DNA of 64,000 bases, from the NCBI GenBank assembly GCA_947259175.1, contig CAMYKW010000005.1, forward strand, positions 1 through 64,000. The letters are read 5' to 3'. A program made the translations under genes and the position numbers. This DNA comes from an uncultured Gammaproteobacteria bacterium (GTDB taxonomy: Bacteria; Pseudomonadota; Gammaproteobacteria; Arenicellales; JAANXG01). Below are positions 47,313 to 58,900 of this stretch, one piece after another. The notes under the pieces are model-generated. The model was not told the DNA's origin. It saw nothing but the letters and a program-made list of their open reading frames with translations, and ran no database searches. Every line of letters begins with the position of its first letter. Position 1 is the first letter of the stretch.

Positions 47313-48139
47313 CCGCTCTCCACTCTAATTCCAGGCGCCGGTAGCGCAAAAAGTTCAGCCAGCTTGGCCCCGGGCTCCGTGGCGCGCATGAATGCTTCGC
47401 CGATAAGGAACCCGTAGACACCGTGCTCAACCATGAGCTTGACGTCATCCCGCGCATGAATTCCGCTTTCGGTGACTACGATGCGATTGTCGGGAATCAA
47501 CGCCAACATGTCGAGGGTGGTTGCCAGGCGGGTTTCAAAGGTTCTCAAGTCGCGATTATTGATTCCGATCATCGGCACCCGCAAATCCAATGCGCGCTCC
47601 AATTCCGGTTCATCGTGGACCTCGACCAACACGTCCATGCCCAGCTCCAACGCCAGGCTCGACAGCTCCATGAGCTGCGCATCGCCGACCGCGGCGACGA
47701 TCAATAGAATGCAATCGGCGCCGATGGCCCGCGCCTCCCACACTTGGTAGGGATCGATAGTGAAATCCTTGCGCAATACCGGCAGCGCACAGGCCTGCTT
47801 GGCCTGAATCAGATAGTCGTCGTGACCTTGAAAAAATGCGCTATCGGTCAACACCGACAGGCAGGTGGCGCCGGCCTCGGCATAACTCCCGGCGATCGCC
47901 ACCGGATCGAAATTCGCGCGAATCACCCCCTGACTCGGAGACGCCTTTTTAATCTCCGCGATAACCGCCGGTTGTCTGCGCGTGATGCGTTCTTCCATCG
48001 CCTCCAGAAAACCGCGCGGATGAGGAGTATCGTGTGCTCTTGCACGCAATTCCTGAAGCGGTTGCACGCCGGTGCGCTGGGTAATTTCCCGCGCCTTGTG
48101 GCGCAGGATCTTAGTGAGGATGTCGACCTGGGCGGACAT
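47309..48139 (-). CDS. trpC: Indole-3-glycerol phosphate synthase
   Basis: The fourth enzyme of tryptophan synthesis, a TIM barrel of 276 residues. Visible motifs are [45 protein letters not shown] and [10 protein letters not shown]. These contain the catalytic Lys and Glu residues. TrpC is separate from TrpF, which is not in the window. It lies 3 bp after trpD. Confidence 0.97.
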   Translation of the reverse strand: MSAQVDILTKILRHKAREITQRTGVQPLQELRARAHDTPHPRGFLEAMEERITRRQPAVIAEIKKASPSQGVIRANFDPVAIAGSYAEAGATCLSVLTDSAFFQGHDDYLIQAKQACALPVLRKDFTIDPYQVWEARAIGADCILLIVAAVGDAQLMELSSLALELGMDVLVEVHDEPELERALDLRVPMIGINNRDLRTFETRLATTLDMLALIPDNRIVVTESGIHARDDVKLMVEHGVYGFLIGEAFMRATEPGAKLAELFALPAPGIRVESG

Positions 48140-48142
48140 GCC

Positions 48143-49156
48143 TTACTGGTTGGTGAATGCAACGAATTGATCGAACTTGCGCTGCGCGGATCCATCCGCG
48201 ATCGCCGCCAATGCCTTGCTCACCCCGGATTTGAGATCGTCAGCAACGCCAGACGCATAGATCGCCGCCCCGGCGTTGAGCGCAACAATGCCCCGCGCCG
48301 GACCGGCATCGCCGTCGAGCACGCCGCGAATCATTTTGAGGCTATGTTCCGCGCTGGTTACCGCCAATTGTTCAATGTCCGCCCGGTCGAGATCGAAGTC
48401 TTCCGGGGTGATCACGTAAGCTTGGATTTCGCCGTCTTTCAATTCCGCCACATGGGTCGGCGCGCCGATACTGATCTCATCCATGCCGTCTTGCGCATGG
48501 ACGACCAACACGTGGCGACTGCCGAGCTGGCGCAACACCTGCGCGATCGGCTCCAGCAACGCCGCGTCGAATACCCCCAACACCTGATTCGGCGCTCCGG
48601 CTGGATTGGTCAACGGGCCCAGCACATTGAACACGGTGCGTACGCCCATTTCACGCCGCGGGCCGATGGCGAATTTCATCGCCCCGTGATGCAGCGGCGC
48701 GAACATGAAGCCAATGCCGACTTTTGCGATACATTGCGCCACCCGCTGCGAATCGAGTTCCAAGTTGGCGCCCGCCGCCTCCAACAAATCCGCACTGCCG
48801 GACTTGCTCGATACCGAACGATTTCCATGCTTGGCGACTTGCGCACCCGCGGCGGCGGCGACGAACGCCGACGCGGTGGAAACGTTAAAGGTATTGCGCG
48901 CATCCCCTCCGGTGCCGCAGGTGTCCACCAGATGCGGCGCCGACACCGTGACTTTGGACGCCAGGGCACGCATCACCTCGGCGGCCGCCGTGATTTCATC
49001 GATGGTTTCGCCTTTCATGCGCAGCCCGATGAGGAAACCACCGATCTGCGCCGGCGTGGTCTCGCCGGTCATGATTGCCTGCATCACCTCGCGCATGTCC
49101 TCACGGGACAAATCGCGTCTTTCAATAACCGCACTTATAGCTTGTTGGATATTCAT
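48143..49156 (-). CDS. trpD: Anthranilate phosphoribosyltransferase
   Basis: The second enzyme of the pathway, 337 residues. The PRPP/anthranilate site [19 protein letters not shown] is intact, and [19 protein letters not shown] is the second family motif. ATG 49156 ([17 protein letters not shown]) is preferred to an upstream frame. A 134-bp gap separates it from trpG, with no hairpin followed by T-run recognised. Confidence 0.97.
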   Translation of the reverse strand: MNIQQAISAVIERRDLSREDMREVMQAIMTGETTPAQIGGFLIGLRMKGETIDEITAAAEVMRALASKVTVSAPHLVDTCGTGGDARNTFNVSTASAFVAAAAGAQVAKHGNRSVSSKSGSADLLEAAGANLELDSQRVAQCIAKVGIGFMFAPLHHGAMKFAIGPRREMGVRTVFNVLGPLTNPAGAPNQVLGVFDAALLEPIAQVLRQLGSRHVLVVHAQDGMDEISIGAPTHVAELKDGEIQAYVITPEDFDLDRADIEQLAVTSAEHSLKMIRGVLDGDAGPARGIVALNAGAAIYASGVADDLKSGVSKALAAIADGSAQRKFDQFVAFTNQ

Positions 49157-49290
49157 AACATGAGCAAACGATTCGAAGTCTTTAACTGGATCGCGAAGCG
49201 CAATCCTCGAGCTTACCGCACGCCGGCGCCCGGCACGGGAGCGGCGGCACGGGGACATGTCCTTGCTTGCGCCGGTTCACGATCTGGCGA

Positions 49291-49857
49291 TCAAGTTTCC
49301 AGGAAATTGCGTAACAAATCATGACCGTGTTGCGTCAGAATGGACTCGGGATGAAACTGCACCCCTTCCACATTCAGCGATTCGTGCCTGAGTCCCATGA
49401 TCTCGCCGTCGTCGGTCCACGCCGTGATCTCCAGACATTCCGGTAAAGTCTCGCGCTCCACGACCAATGAGTGATACCGCGTCGCCGGAAACGGGCTCTC
49501 GAGCCCGCGAAACACCCCTTGGCCACGGTGATGAATCAGCGATGTCTTTCCGTGCATCAGCTCTTTGGCGCGCGCGATAACGCCGCCGAAGGCCTGGCCA
49601 ATACTTTGATGACCGAGGCACACACCAAGGATCGGAATCTTACCACCGAACTGATGAATCACCTCCACCGAGATGCCCGCCTCATTAGGGGCACAAGGCC
49701 CCGGCGAGATGACGATGAAATCCGGTTGCATCTGCGCAATCTCCGCAATGGTGATCTGATCATTACGATAGACCTCCACATCCTCGCCGAGCTCACCCAG
49801 GTATTGCACCAGGTTATAGGTAAACGAATCGTAGTTATCTATCATCAGTAATGACAT
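49291..49857 (-). CDS. trpG: Anthranilate synthase glutamine amidotransferase component
   Basis: A class I glutamine amidotransferase of 188 residues that supplies ammonia to TrpE. The nucleophile Cys is in [16 protein letters not shown], and the His/Glu of the triad are in [12 protein letters not shown]. Such subunits may also serve PabB. It follows trpE by 56 bp and begins [16 protein letters not shown]. Confidence 0.95.
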   Translation of the reverse strand: MSLLMIDNYDSFTYNLVQYLGELGEDVEVYRNDQITIAEIAQMQPDFIVISPGPCAPNEAGISVEVIHQFGGKIPILGVCLGHQSIGQAFGGVIARAKELMHGKTSLIHHRGQGVFRGLESPFPATRYHSLVVERETLPECLEITAWTDDGEIMGLRHESLNVEGVQFHPESILTQHGHDLLRNFLET

Positions 49858-49913
49858 AGGTCACCCGTGCGAATATTTCTCGACGATTGTTGCGCACCTT
49901 GCCGGCGTGACCG

Positions 49914-51413
49914 TCAATCCGGGCTCAGCCCGCGATCGAGACCGGCGCTGGCCATCGCCACCGCGCGAAAGATCGCGCGCCCCTTGTTCATGGTTTCCAT
50001 CCACTCCCGGCTGGGCACCGAATCGGCAACTATTCCGGCGCCCGCTTGTATATACAGCACTTCATCTCGTATCACCGCGGTGCGTATTGCGATGGCGGTA
50101 TCCATGTTCCCGTTCCAGCCGATGTACCCCACGGCGCCGGAGTATATGCCGCGTTTATCCGGCTCCAATTCGTCGATGATTTCCATGGCCCTGACCTTGG
50201 GCGCGCCGCTCACGGTGCCCGCCGGGAACGTAGCGCGCAGCACATCGATCGCGTCGAGCGCTTCGGCCAACTCGCCTTGCACGTTGGAAACGATGTGCAT
50301 GACATGGGAATAACGCTCGACTATCATTTTTTCTGTAAGGCGGACCGAACCGGTGGTCGCCACCCTGCCGACGTCGTTGCGTCCCAGATCCACCAGCATC
50401 AAATGCTCCGCCAGTTCCTTGGGATCCGCCATCAACTCGCGCTCCAGGCGCAAATCGTCCTCGGAATCCCGTCCGCGGCGGCGGGTGCCGGCAATGGGGC
50501 GCACCGTCACCTCACGGTCCTCCAATCGCACCAGGATCTCCGGCGAGGAACCCACGATTTGAAAATCGTCCATATCCAGGAAATACATATAGGGCGACGG
50601 ATTGACGGTGCGCAATGCCCGATACATGTCGATGGGCTCGGCGTAAAACGGGATGGACAAGCGCTGGGACAGGACCACTTGCATGATATCCCCGTTGCGG
50701 ATGTACTCCCGGGATTGCTCCACCGCGTCTTCGAAATCCGCCTGTGTGAACTCGGATTCAAAATCCTCCTCGTCGACACGCATTGGCTCGTGATCGCCGG
50801 AGGCCAATAGCGGAATATCGCGAAGATCCGCAATGAGTTCCTCCAGACGCCGGTTGCCTTGTTTCCAGCCCGCAGAATCCTCCGGATCGATATGGGTGAT
50901 GACGTGCAGCCGTCCGGTCAGATTATCGAACACCAGCACGTCTTCGGAGACCATCAGCATGATATCCGGGGCGCCGACGGGATCAGGCTTGTGGGACGGG
51001 CCCAGATGGGTCTCGATGTATCGCACCGTGTCGTAGCCGAAATAACCCACCAAGCCCCCGGTGAACCGCGGCAACCCGTCAATCTCCGGCACTCGGTAAC
51101 GCCGCTGAAATTCGCCCACCGCCGCCAGCGGGTCGTCAACGGTTTCCTGTTCAACGACCTCGCCGTCGTCAAGCACCTGCAGTTCATTTCCCCACACCCG
51201 CAACACGGTACGGCAGGGCAGACCGATAATGGAGTAGCGGCCCCATTTCTCGCCGCCGTGAACCGATTCCAGCAGATACGAGTAAGGGCCGTTGGCCAGC
51301 TTGAGGTAGGTGCTGACCGGGGTATCGAGGTCAGCCAATACCTCGCGCATCAGCGGAACGCGATTGAATCCTTGGGACGCGAAGTTAGCGAGATCGGACT
51401 TTTGAACGGGCAT
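49914..51413 (-). CDS. trpE: Anthranilate synthase component I
   Basis: The first committed enzyme of tryptophan synthesis, converting chorismate to anthranilate. The 499-residue protein has the chorismate site [27 protein letters not shown] and the C-terminal [20 protein letters not shown]. The N-terminal LLES motif ([18 protein letters not shown]) is typical of Trp feedback binding. ATG 51413 follows a 130-bp leader after gph that contains a Trp-rich mini-ORF. Confidence 0.97.
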   Translation of the reverse strand: MPVQKSDLANFASQGFNRVPLMREVLADLDTPVSTYLKLANGPYSYLLESVHGGEKWGRYSIIGLPCRTVLRVWGNELQVLDDGEVVEQETVDDPLAAVGEFQRRYRVPEIDGLPRFTGGLVGYFGYDTVRYIETHLGPSHKPDPVGAPDIMLMVSEDVLVFDNLTGRLHVITHIDPEDSAGWKQGNRRLEELIADLRDIPLLASGDHEPMRVDEEDFESEFTQADFEDAVEQSREYIRNGDIMQVVLSQRLSIPFYAEPIDMYRALRTVNPSPYMYFLDMDDFQIVGSSPEILVRLEDREVTVRPIAGTRRRGRDSEDDLRLERELMADPKELAEHLMLVDLGRNDVGRVATTGSVRLTEKMIVERYSHVMHIVSNVQGELAEALDAIDVLRATFPAGTVSGAPKVRAMEIIDELEPDKRGIYSGAVGYIGWNGNMDTAIAIRTAVIRDEVLYIQAGAGIVADSVPSREWMETMNKGRAIFRAVAMASAGLDRGLSPD

Positions 51414-51465
51414 AAATCATCACCGGGTACGGAATGTGGTCAACACATGAGATAGTCGGACAGGC

Positions 51466-51531
51466 TCAGCAGCGCCAACAGCGCGCCACACCGCTCCATG
51501 TCCAATCCCGCCCAATGATGTGAATGCTCAC
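51466..51531 (-). CDS. Possible trp leader peptide
   Basis: An open frame of 21 codons (GTG start, TGA stop) lies 52 bp before trpE. It has Trp codons at positions 10, 12 and 19, that is 3 of 21. This resembles the Trp-rich leader peptides that control trp operons by attenuation. Against it: no good ribosome binding site, no GC-rich hairpin followed by a T-run before trpE, and the frame is the continuation of gph past its stop. A second frame (ATG GAG CGG...) without Trp overlaps it. Confidence 0.25.
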   Translation of the reverse strand: MSIHIIGRDWTWSGVARCWRC

Positions 51532-51543
51532 GTCGTTACGCAG

Positions 51544-52263
51544 TCAATCGATGATCTGGAGAATGCCGGATAGTTCCTTGAACGACGCTATGATTGCGTT
51601 AGGATCGTGTTTCGTCAAGTCCACACCCTGATTGTAGCCGTAGGTAACACAGATCACCGGCATGCCCGCCGCCTTGGCCGCCTGGATGTCATTGATCGAA
51701 TCCCCGATCAAGATCGCATCGCCCGGGGCGATGCCGAATTGCTCACAAATGTGCAGCAACGGCATGGGGTCCGGTTTTTTCTTCGCCAGGCTGTCGCCGG
51801 AAACAACCGATTCGAAAAATCCGTCCAGCTCCAGCTCCTCCAGTAACGGTTCGGTAAAGGCCTGTGCTTTATTGGTCACGCACGCCAGCCTGAATCCCAC
51901 GCCCTTGAGTTCGGTGATCGCCTCGCGCACGTCGGGATAGGGTTCGCTGTGCTCGCAAACACCCTCCATATAATGCCGATGAAACAGCGCGTGTCCGCGT
52001 TCGAACAGCTCGGGCTCCGGTTCACCGTCCCAGGTTTCGGTCAACGCCCGCTTGACCAGGCGTGTGACCCCGTTGCCGATCCAATTCATTACGTCGCTCT
52101 GCGGCAGCGTGGACATGCCAAGATCTTCGCGCATGCGGTTTACCGCATTGGCAAGATCCGGGGCGGTATGAATCAGGGTGCCGTCGAGATCGAATATGAG
52201 CGCGCGGACCTTGTACGAATCCCGGACACCGGCGGCGCCGGTATTGGATGCGCCGGCCGTCAT
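51544..52263 (-). CDS. gph: Phosphoglycolate phosphatase
   Basis: A HAD-superfamily phosphatase of 239 residues. The HAD nucleophile motif [14 protein letters not shown], motif [10 protein letters not shown] and motif [15 protein letters not shown] and LIGDSINDI are all visible. It clears 2-phosphoglycolate, formed by DNA repair or Rubisco oxygenase. The rpe-gph-trpE order is the classic context; its ATG overlaps the rpe stop by 4 bp. Confidence 0.94.
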   Translation of the reverse strand: MTAGASNTGAAGVRDSYKVRALIFDLDGTLIHTAPDLANAVNRMREDLGMSTLPQSDVMNWIGNGVTRLVKRALTETWDGEPEPELFERGHALFHRHYMEGVCEHSEPYPDVREAITELKGVGFRLACVTNKAQAFTEPLLEELELDGFFESVVSGDSLAKKKPDPMPLLHICEQFGIAPGDAILIGDSINDIQAAKAAGMPVICVTYGYNQGVDLTKHDPNAIIASFKELSGILQIID

Positions 52264-52934
52264 GGCACCGCCTTGGCGATCTCCGCGCGCATCGCCGCGA
52301 TGGTCGCCTGGTAATCGTCGGTGCCGAAGATCGCCGACCCGGCGACAAACGTGTCGGCGCCGGCCGCGGCGATTTGTCCGATGTTGTCGATCTTCACCCC
52401 GCCGTCGATCTCCAGCCTGATATCGCGCCCGCTGCTATCGATAATGGCTCGCACCTGTTTGAGTTTTTCCAAAACATAGGGGATGAATTTTTGTCCGCCG
52501 AAGCCGGGATTGACCGACATCAGCAGCACCATATCCAGATGCTCGGTGACGTGGCGGAGATAGTCCACCGGCGTCGCCGGATTGAACACCAGTCCGCACT
52601 TACAACCCGATTCCTTGATCAGCTGCAATGACCGGTCGACGTGTTCGCTGGCCTCGGGATGGAATGTAATATAGGTCGCCCCGGCGGCGGCAAAGTCGGG
52701 AATGATGCGATCCACCGGCTTTACCATCAGATGAACGTCGATGGGCGCATCGATGCCATGATTGCGCAACGCCTCGCAGATCAACGGCCCGATCGTCAGA
52801 TTCGGCACGTAATGGTTGTCCATCACGTCGAAATGCACGATATCGGCCCCCGCCGCCAATACGTTTTCAACCTCCTCACCCAGACGGGCGAAATCCGCGG
52901 AGAGAATAGAAGGAGCAATCGCGTAATCTGCCAT
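52260..52934 (-). CDS. rpe: Ribulose-phosphate 3-epimerase
   Basis: A TIM-barrel enzyme of 224 residues that interconverts ribulose-5-phosphate and xylulose-5-phosphate. Metal-binding motifs [42 protein letters not shown] and EIDGGV are complete. Two in-frame ATGs exist; 52934 ([15 protein letters not shown]) is chosen because AAGGA lies 6 bases upstream of it. Confidence 0.96.
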   Translation of the reverse strand: MADYAIAPSILSADFARLGEEVENVLAAGADIVHFDVMDNHYVPNLTIGPLICEALRNHGIDAPIDVHLMVKPVDRIIPDFAAAGATYITFHPEASEHVDRSLQLIKESGCKCGLVFNPATPVDYLRHVTEHLDMVLLMSVNPGFGGQKFIPYVLEKLKQVRAIIDSSGRDIRLEIDGGVKIDNIGQIAAAGADTFVAGSAIFGTDDYQATIAAMRAEIAKAVP

Positions 52935-53073
52935 ACGGTTTCCTTGACTCATTAGTTTTATCGAATGGATGTCGCCCAGAGATTAACCACATTTGGCGGC
53001 AAGTGACAATGACCGAGAACAAGTTGATGCACCGGCGCCGATCCACCGATGGCTTCAACCGTGCCCCGCGGTA

Positions 53074-54453
53074 CTAACGGATCGCCAGAAACAGAGCGCC
53101 GTTGCCGCGGCGGATATTCATCAGGACCCCGTTGGGCGACGCCGCCAGCGCCGCGCGCATCTCGTCGACGTCGCGCACCGTCACCCGGTTCACCGACACG
53201 ATCACGTCGTCCTTGCGCAGTCCCGCACTCCACGCCCGGCTGCCCGGCTCGACGTCGGCAACCAGGACGCCCGCCTGCTCTCCGATGCCGGAATCATCGA
53301 ACTTATTGGAGAATCGCGCGCCGGCGAGCCGACGGCTGAGCTTTTCGCCTTCGATTGCCGATAGTTTCGGTTGTTCGATTTTGGCGGTAACCTTGCGTTC
53401 CCGGCCGCGCCGCACAACAGTCAATTCAACCACCTGACCGATGCGCAATAATCCCACCGCGTTGCGCAAATCGGCGGCGTCCTCGACCACCTTGCTGTTG
53501 ACCCGCATCACGACATCACCCTCGCGCAGGCCGGCCTTCTCGGCGGGCGAATCGGGGACTATTTGCGCCACCACCGCGCCGCTGTTTTCCGGGATGCCGA
53601 ATGCGCGCGCCAGTTCCGGGGTAAGGTCCTGAATGTGCACCCCCAGCCGGCCACGGCGGACTTCACCGAATTCCACCAGTTGATCCTTGAGCTGCTTCGC
53701 CATATTGATGGGGATCGCAAAACCGATGCCGACGTTACCGCCGGAGGGCGCCAGGATCGCGGTGTTGATGCCCACCAGTTCACCGCGAAGATCAACCAAC
53801 GCGCCGCCGGAATTGCCGGGATTAATGGACGCATCCGTCTGGATGAAATCTTCATAACCCTCGATGCCCAGCCCGCTGCGTCCCAGGGCGCTGATGATGC
53901 CTGAGGTGACGGTCTGATTGAGCCCGAAGGGATTGCCGATGGCGACCACGAAGTCCCCCACGCGCAGTGCGTCGGAGTCTCCCAGTCGTATCGCCGTGAG
54001 TTTGGTCGCCGGGATGCGAATAACCGCCACATCGGAATCGGGATCGGCGCCGATGAGCTCCGCGGTGAAGTTGCGGCCGTCCTGCAGGGTGACGGTAATT
54101 TCATCGGCCTTGTCGATGACGTGGGCATTGGTCATCACGTAACCTTGCCTGGCGTCGACGATGACCCCCGAGCCGAGGCTCTGCGTGCGCCGCCGCCGCG
54201 GCCGCGGCTCGGGCAGATCAAAGAACCGGCGGAAGAACGGATCCTGCAGCAGCGGATTTTCGCGAATGCGCACGTCGCTGCGGGTGGCGATGTTCACAAC
54301 CGCCGGGGTAATCTGCTCCAACATCGGCGCAAGACTCGGCAGCGGCTCGCCGGCAACCAGCGCCGGCAACGCGGCCCCCGCGATGGACCACGGCGTCCAC
54401 GCCAGGATCAGCAAGCCCACCGCCCGCCAGCAAGCATATCGCCGTTTGTGCAT
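53074..54453 (-). CDS. degQ: HtrA/DegQ family periplasmic serine protease
   Basis: A Do-family protease of 459 residues that removes misfolded periplasmic proteins. A signal peptide (about 1-27) is followed by the trypsin-like domain with catalytic His in TNAHVID, Asp in DPDSDVAVIRI and Ser in INPGNSGGALVDL. Two PDZ domains (about 265-355 and 370-459) follow. ATG 54453 (MHKRRYACWR) gives the right signal sequence. DegQ rather than DegP is suggested by length, not proven. Confidence 0.92.
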   Translation of the reverse strand: MHKRRYACWRAVGLLILAWTPWSIAGAALPALVAGEPLPSLAPMLEQITPAVVNIATRSDVRIRENPLLQDPFFRRFFDLPEPRPRRRRTQSLGSGVIVDARQGYVMTNAHVIDKADEITVTLQDGRNFTAELIGADPDSDVAVIRIPATKLTAIRLGDSDALRVGDFVVAIGNPFGLNQTVTSGIISALGRSGLGIEGYEDFIQTDASINPGNSGGALVDLRGELVGINTAILAPSGGNVGIGFAIPINMAKQLKDQLVEFGEVRRGRLGVHIQDLTPELARAFGIPENSGAVVAQIVPDSPAEKAGLREGDVVMRVNSKVVEDAADLRNAVGLLRIGQVVELTVVRRGRERKVTAKIEQPKLSAIEGEKLSRRLAGARFSNKFDDSGIGEQAGVLVADVEPGSRAWSAGLRKDDVIVSVNRVTVRDVDEMRAALAASPNGVLMNIRRGNGALFLAIR

Positions 54454-54520
54454 ATTGACTCTCTCTAGGCAGCTCAAGGTCTGTGGTTCGCCGCGAACGA
54501 CACCGGCGGCGACGGCGGGT

Positions 54521-54910
54521 TCAGCGCCCACCCGCCGGCGCAGCTTTCAATAGATACCACGAATCGCGCAGCGGTAACCAGTGTCGGCCTGCCAGCGCCG
54601 GGTCCCGGGGCTGGGGTGGCTCGACATCGGGCGAAAACGCCAACACCAGTCGCGGATTGTCTTTCGGCGAGAACGTGACGTAGGTGTCGTAGGTGGTGAC
54701 CAGCGTTTGGCTCAGCGAGCCGGGAATCGGGACCTTGGCGCCGCGGCCCGGACCCAGCACCTGCCCCGCGTAATCGCGCGCCGCACCCTCGTTCATATAC
54801 AGCCATTTTTCGCTGAGCGGCTTGCCTTGCCAGCAATTCTGCAGCGCGAAGAACACAACCAACAACACGGTAATGAATATCAGCAGCCGGTTCGCATTCA
54901 TCTGAAACAT
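54521..54910 (-). CDS. Membrane-anchored protein of unknown function
   Basis: A 129-residue protein with one N-terminal transmembrane helix (about 8-25) and a soluble domain with TLVTTYDTYVTFSPKDNPRL and a Pro-rich FSPDVEPPQPRDP. I do not recognise the family. The start is ATG 54910 or ATG 54901 (MNANRLL). It lies between the 5'-nucleotidase and degQ genes, all co-directional, so it may be periplasmic and co-expressed with the protease. Confidence 0.6.
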   Translation of the reverse strand: MFQMNANRLLIFITVLLVVFFALQNCWQGKPLSEKWLYMNEGAARDYAGQVLGPGRGAKVPIPGSLSQTLVTTYDTYVTFSPKDNPRLVLAFSPDVEPPQPRDPALAGRHWLPLRDSWYLLKAAPAGGR

Positions 54911-54925
54911 GGTTCGGCGTTTTTC

Positions 54926-55825
54926 CTACTCGTTGGTTACCCCGTGGGGTACATGACCTGTCGGCACGTGCTGGCGCGCAGATTCACAGTGATCCCGCTG
55001 ATCGTCAAAGAATATGTCGGCGCCGAATGTGCGCAGGAACTCACCCTTGTCCATGCCGCCGAGAAACACCGCTTCGTCGATGCGAATGTCCCAGGCGCGC
55101 AAGGTGCGAATCACCCGTTCATGGGCGGGCGCCGAACGCGCGGTGAACAAGGCGGTGCGAATCGGCGCATCGTCGGAGGGAAACTCCGATTGAATACGGT
55201 GCAACGCGCGCAGCACATCTTTGAACGGCCCCCCCGGCAGCGGTTTTTTCGCCGCCGCCACCTCCGACGCGGTGAACGCCTCCAGCCCCCCGTTCTTGAA
55301 CACCCGTTCCGCCTCGTCCGCGAACAACACGGCATCGCCGTCGAAGGCGATCCGCAGTTCGTCAGTCTCATTCATTCCCACGTTTGACGGCAGGATGGTC
55401 GCCGCTGCGAATCCGGCATCCAGGGCAGACCTGACATCCAACGGGTCCGCGGACAGAAATAAATTGGCATTGAAGGGACGCACGTACCGGTACGGGCTGA
55501 TGCCGCCGGTGAACGCCGCGCGGCTGATATCCATGCCATAGTGCTGGATCGAGTTGAAAACGCGCAGGCCGGTATCCGCGCTGTTGCGGGAGATCAATAT
55601 CACTTCAACGCGATCGCGCTCGTGATTCAGCCGGTTCAAACGCAATAGTTTCTGTACCAGGGGAAATGCAACACCCGGGTTGAGGACTTCGTTCTCGTGT
55701 TCGATCTGGTAACGGCAGTAGGCGTCCACTCCCTGTTGTTCGAACACGCGATGGCTCTCCTCGAGGTCAAACAACGCCCGCGATGAAATTGCAACCACCA
55801 GCTTCTGATTCGCTGAATCCGGCAT
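54926..55825 (-). CDS. 5'-nucleotidase (cytosolic, PF06189-type)
   Basis: A 299-residue protein matching the bacterial 5'-nucleotidase family related to eukaryotic cN-I. Visible blocks are AISSRALFDLEESHRVFEQQ, PGVAFPLVQKLLRLN, NSADTGLRVFNSIQHYG, FTGGISPYRYV and AFDGDAVLFADEAE. The last contains HAD-like Asp residues. It probably dephosphorylates nucleoside monophosphates. ATG 55825 follows a GAGG about 4 bases upstream. Confidence 0.88.
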   Translation of the reverse strand: MPDSANQKLVVAISSRALFDLEESHRVFEQQGVDAYCRYQIEHENEVLNPGVAFPLVQKLLRLNRLNHERDRVEVILISRNSADTGLRVFNSIQHYGMDISRAAFTGGISPYRYVRPFNANLFLSADPLDVRSALDAGFAAATILPSNVGMNETDELRIAFDGDAVLFADEAERVFKNGGLEAFTASEVAAAKKPLPGGPFKDVLRALHRIQSEFPSDDAPIRTALFTARSAPAHERVIRTLRAWDIRIDEAVFLGGMDKGEFLRTFGADIFFDDQRDHCESARQHVPTGHVPHGVTNE

Positions 55826-55870
55826 ATCCTCAATAATGTCTCAGCAATTCACAAAATGCACCTAAACATG

Positions 55871-55960
55871 CTCTGATTATTTCAGAGGTGCCGAGAAAAA
55901 CGAAAATCGCACTTTTCGTTTTTCGAGCTCTGATCACACCGGGATGGCTTATTCAGAGCT
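55871..55960 (-). terminator. Three stacked inverted repeats after the AddA-like gene
   Basis: CTCTGA/TCAGAG (55871-55887) is the first palindrome. GAAAAACGAAAA (55895-55906) and TTTTCGTTTTTC (55913-55924) form a perfect 12-bp stem with a 6-base loop. AGCTCTGA (55926-55933) and TCAGAGCT (55953-55960) form the third. The middle stem ends in a T-rich run on the minus strand and probably works as a terminator for the helicase gene. Confidence 0.6.
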
Positions 55961-55976
55961 TCCCGAACAATACCGG

Positions 55977-58900
55977 CTACGCCCCCCGGTACGGCCACTC
56001 CCGCCAACGCCGGAGCAGAGGAAAATATAACCCAAGGCGGATCGTGCGGTCTTCCATGGCCCCGATCATGCGCGCATAGCATTCAAGTTGGGACCGGTAA
56101 CGCTGCACCTCGCGATCGAGAAACTCCTCCAAGCGTCCGCCGCGGTGGGCACTGCTTTTAAAGTCCACGATCCAGCGGATACCGTTACGGTCTATGAACG
56201 TTCGGTCGATACGTATGTGCCTGACCACGCCGTCGACTACGCCGCTCAGCGCGTATTCGCTGTGCACGTCGCGGTGCGTGGCGTCGAACAGCCACCGCCC
56301 GCGCGGGTCCTCGGCGATGTCCCGTGCGACTTGCTGCAGTTGGATCAAATACGCCTGCAGCTCGTCGTCCGCGATACCGCGCGCCTTGAGCGCTTTACGC
56401 CAACGCGCGAGCTGCGGTTGAACATCGCGGTCGCCAGACGCCAGGCCTTCCCGGGTGGGCAGCTGCTGCAAGTACTCATGAACCAGGATGCCGAGTTGCC
56501 GGGTCTTTTCGCCCACCCAGGAAAACTCGATGTCGGCGCCGACCCCACGGTCCGGCGGCGGCATGACTGCCGGCATGGGCGTGGCGGGTTCGGGGACGCG
56601 CCAATCCACCGGCAGCCGCTGCAGCGGTCCTGGCGACGTCACCGGCGTCTTGGCCGCCGGGACCTGGCGGCCACCGGCGGCCGCGAATTCCGGCTGCACC
56701 ACGGGCCACAATCGGTGTAAAAAGCTTGTTACCGCGGGTGCGCCGACCCGCCCATCGGGCAAGCTGTCAGCGGCCGCAATCAGGTGCAGATTACGGCGGG
56801 CACGGGTGCAGCCCACATAGAGCAGGCGGGCCACCTCGAAGGCGTCCTTGTCCGCGCGCAGCTGGCGCAGGCAGTCGTAGTGGGGATCGGCGCGGCGTCC
56901 GGGTCCCGGCAACGGCGCCAACAGCAGGCTTTCACCGTGCGCCGTCGCGTCCTCCTCCCACAACAGCAGCTTGGACTCTTCGTGTCGCGGCGTGCGCTCC
57001 AAGGCCGGGATAATGACGGTGTCGAATTCCAGGCCTTTGGCCTTGTGCACGGTCATGATCTGCACTGTGGCATCCGGATCGACTTCCGGCCGCACCCAGG
57101 TATCGTGCAGCGCGCGCCGCAGGGCTGAACTGTTCGCGACGCGCCCGCCGGCGTCGTGTTCGCCGAGCAATGCAAGGAAGTTATCGGCATAACCGAGCGC
57201 CCGCGGCGACACGCATGCGGGACCTCCTAGCTGCTCCCAGGTCCTCGCCACCCAGTCACGTAGCGAGCCGCGGCCGCGATGTGCCAGGGATTGCCCAATC
57301 ACCGACGCCGTCCGCTCGGCGCGCTGCCGCCCTTCGGCGCCCAGTGTGGCGAGCACGGATTGCGATTGCAGCTGATCCCATACACAGCGCCCGGCGTCAT
57401 CCGCCACCAGCGAAAAAAGATCCCGCAAGCTCAGTCCGCACCAGGGCGCTTTGAGGATTGCCAGCCACGCCATGCGGTCCGCCGGATTCAGCAGCGCCTG
57501 GGTCAGGGACAGCAGGTCCTGAACCACGGGCTGGCGCACCAGGCTGTCGATCTCAACACCGACGTATTCAACACCGGCGTGATTGAGCGCCGGAATGATC
57601 TCGCGCAGATGCGTTCGGCTGCGCACCAGCACCGCCACGCTATGTTGCGGCCGTTGGCGGCGGGTTTGCGTGATCACTTCCGCGACCATCCGCGCTTGTG
57701 TTACGCGTTGCGCATCCCGCAACGGATGAACGCTAACGCCGCAATTGGCGGAGGCTGCGACCGCCGCGGCGGATGGCGCGAACGTCACCGCACCGCGCCG
57801 CGCAGCGGAAGGCGTCGGCGGATGTGTATGAAAACACCGGTTGATCCACGCGACAATGCTCGGATCCGAGCGAAAATTCGCCTCGAGGCTTAGGGATTCG
57901 GTGCGCACGCTGCCCAACCCTCCCGCGACCACCTGTTCGAACAGCCCCACCTCGGCTTCCCGGAAGCGGTAGATGGACTGCATGGGATCGCCAACCAGGA
58001 ACAAAGTCCTGCCGTCTTCCGGCTGCCAGCCTGCGGTCAATCGCTGCAGCAAGGCGAATTGACTGAGCGACGTGTCCTGAAACTCGTCCACCAGGAGATG
58101 CTGAATACGGTAATCCAAAGCCAACGCCAGATCGGTGGGATTATCCGGTTCCCCGAGCGCCCAGTTGGCGCGCCGATTGAGTTCGATGAAATCAACACAG
58201 CCGGCCCCGGCGAATATCACGTCGAGCTGCGCCGCCGCCAAGGGCAACAGACGGATCAGCGACGAAACGACTTGCCATTGCTCATCGGTGTATCGCGAAT
58301 CCGGTAAACGGGACACACTCCCCAACGCACAGCGGAACTTTTCGTGTGCCGCCAGCGCCTGCAGCGTATCGTGCATGCGTTGGCGCATCATCTGTGCGCG
58401 GGGCGACTTGCCGGCGGGGAATCCGTGCCTTTTGTCCACCTTCTGCCGCCAACCGCCGTCTTTGCGCAACAGCAATTCCGACAATCCCCGCCAGCGCGGC
58501 AGGTCGGCGCTGGCTGTGCCGGGGAAACCGCCACCGCCACCCCACGCGTTAAGCGGTGACGCGAGTTGCGACGGCGCCAATTGCTGTGCCGCGTATGTGG
58601 CGCACGCCACCAGTTCCTCGGCCATGGCCTCAGGCAGCACACGGCGCGCTGCCGACAGCTCACGTTCCGTCAGCTGTTCCCACGCCGATTCCAGGGAAGC
58701 GCGCCGGGCGTCGGATTCGCACTCCAATCCCCCGCCGATGTGCCGCAACCATTGGTCGCGGCGGCGCAACATCTCGACGATCAGTTCCACCGCGCGGGAC
58801 ACACGGTTATCCACGTGCGCCAGCAGTACGGCGACCGCCTGCGACCAGGACCGCTCGGCGCCACCGAGCAACCACACTGTACGCAGCGCAGCTTCGCGGT

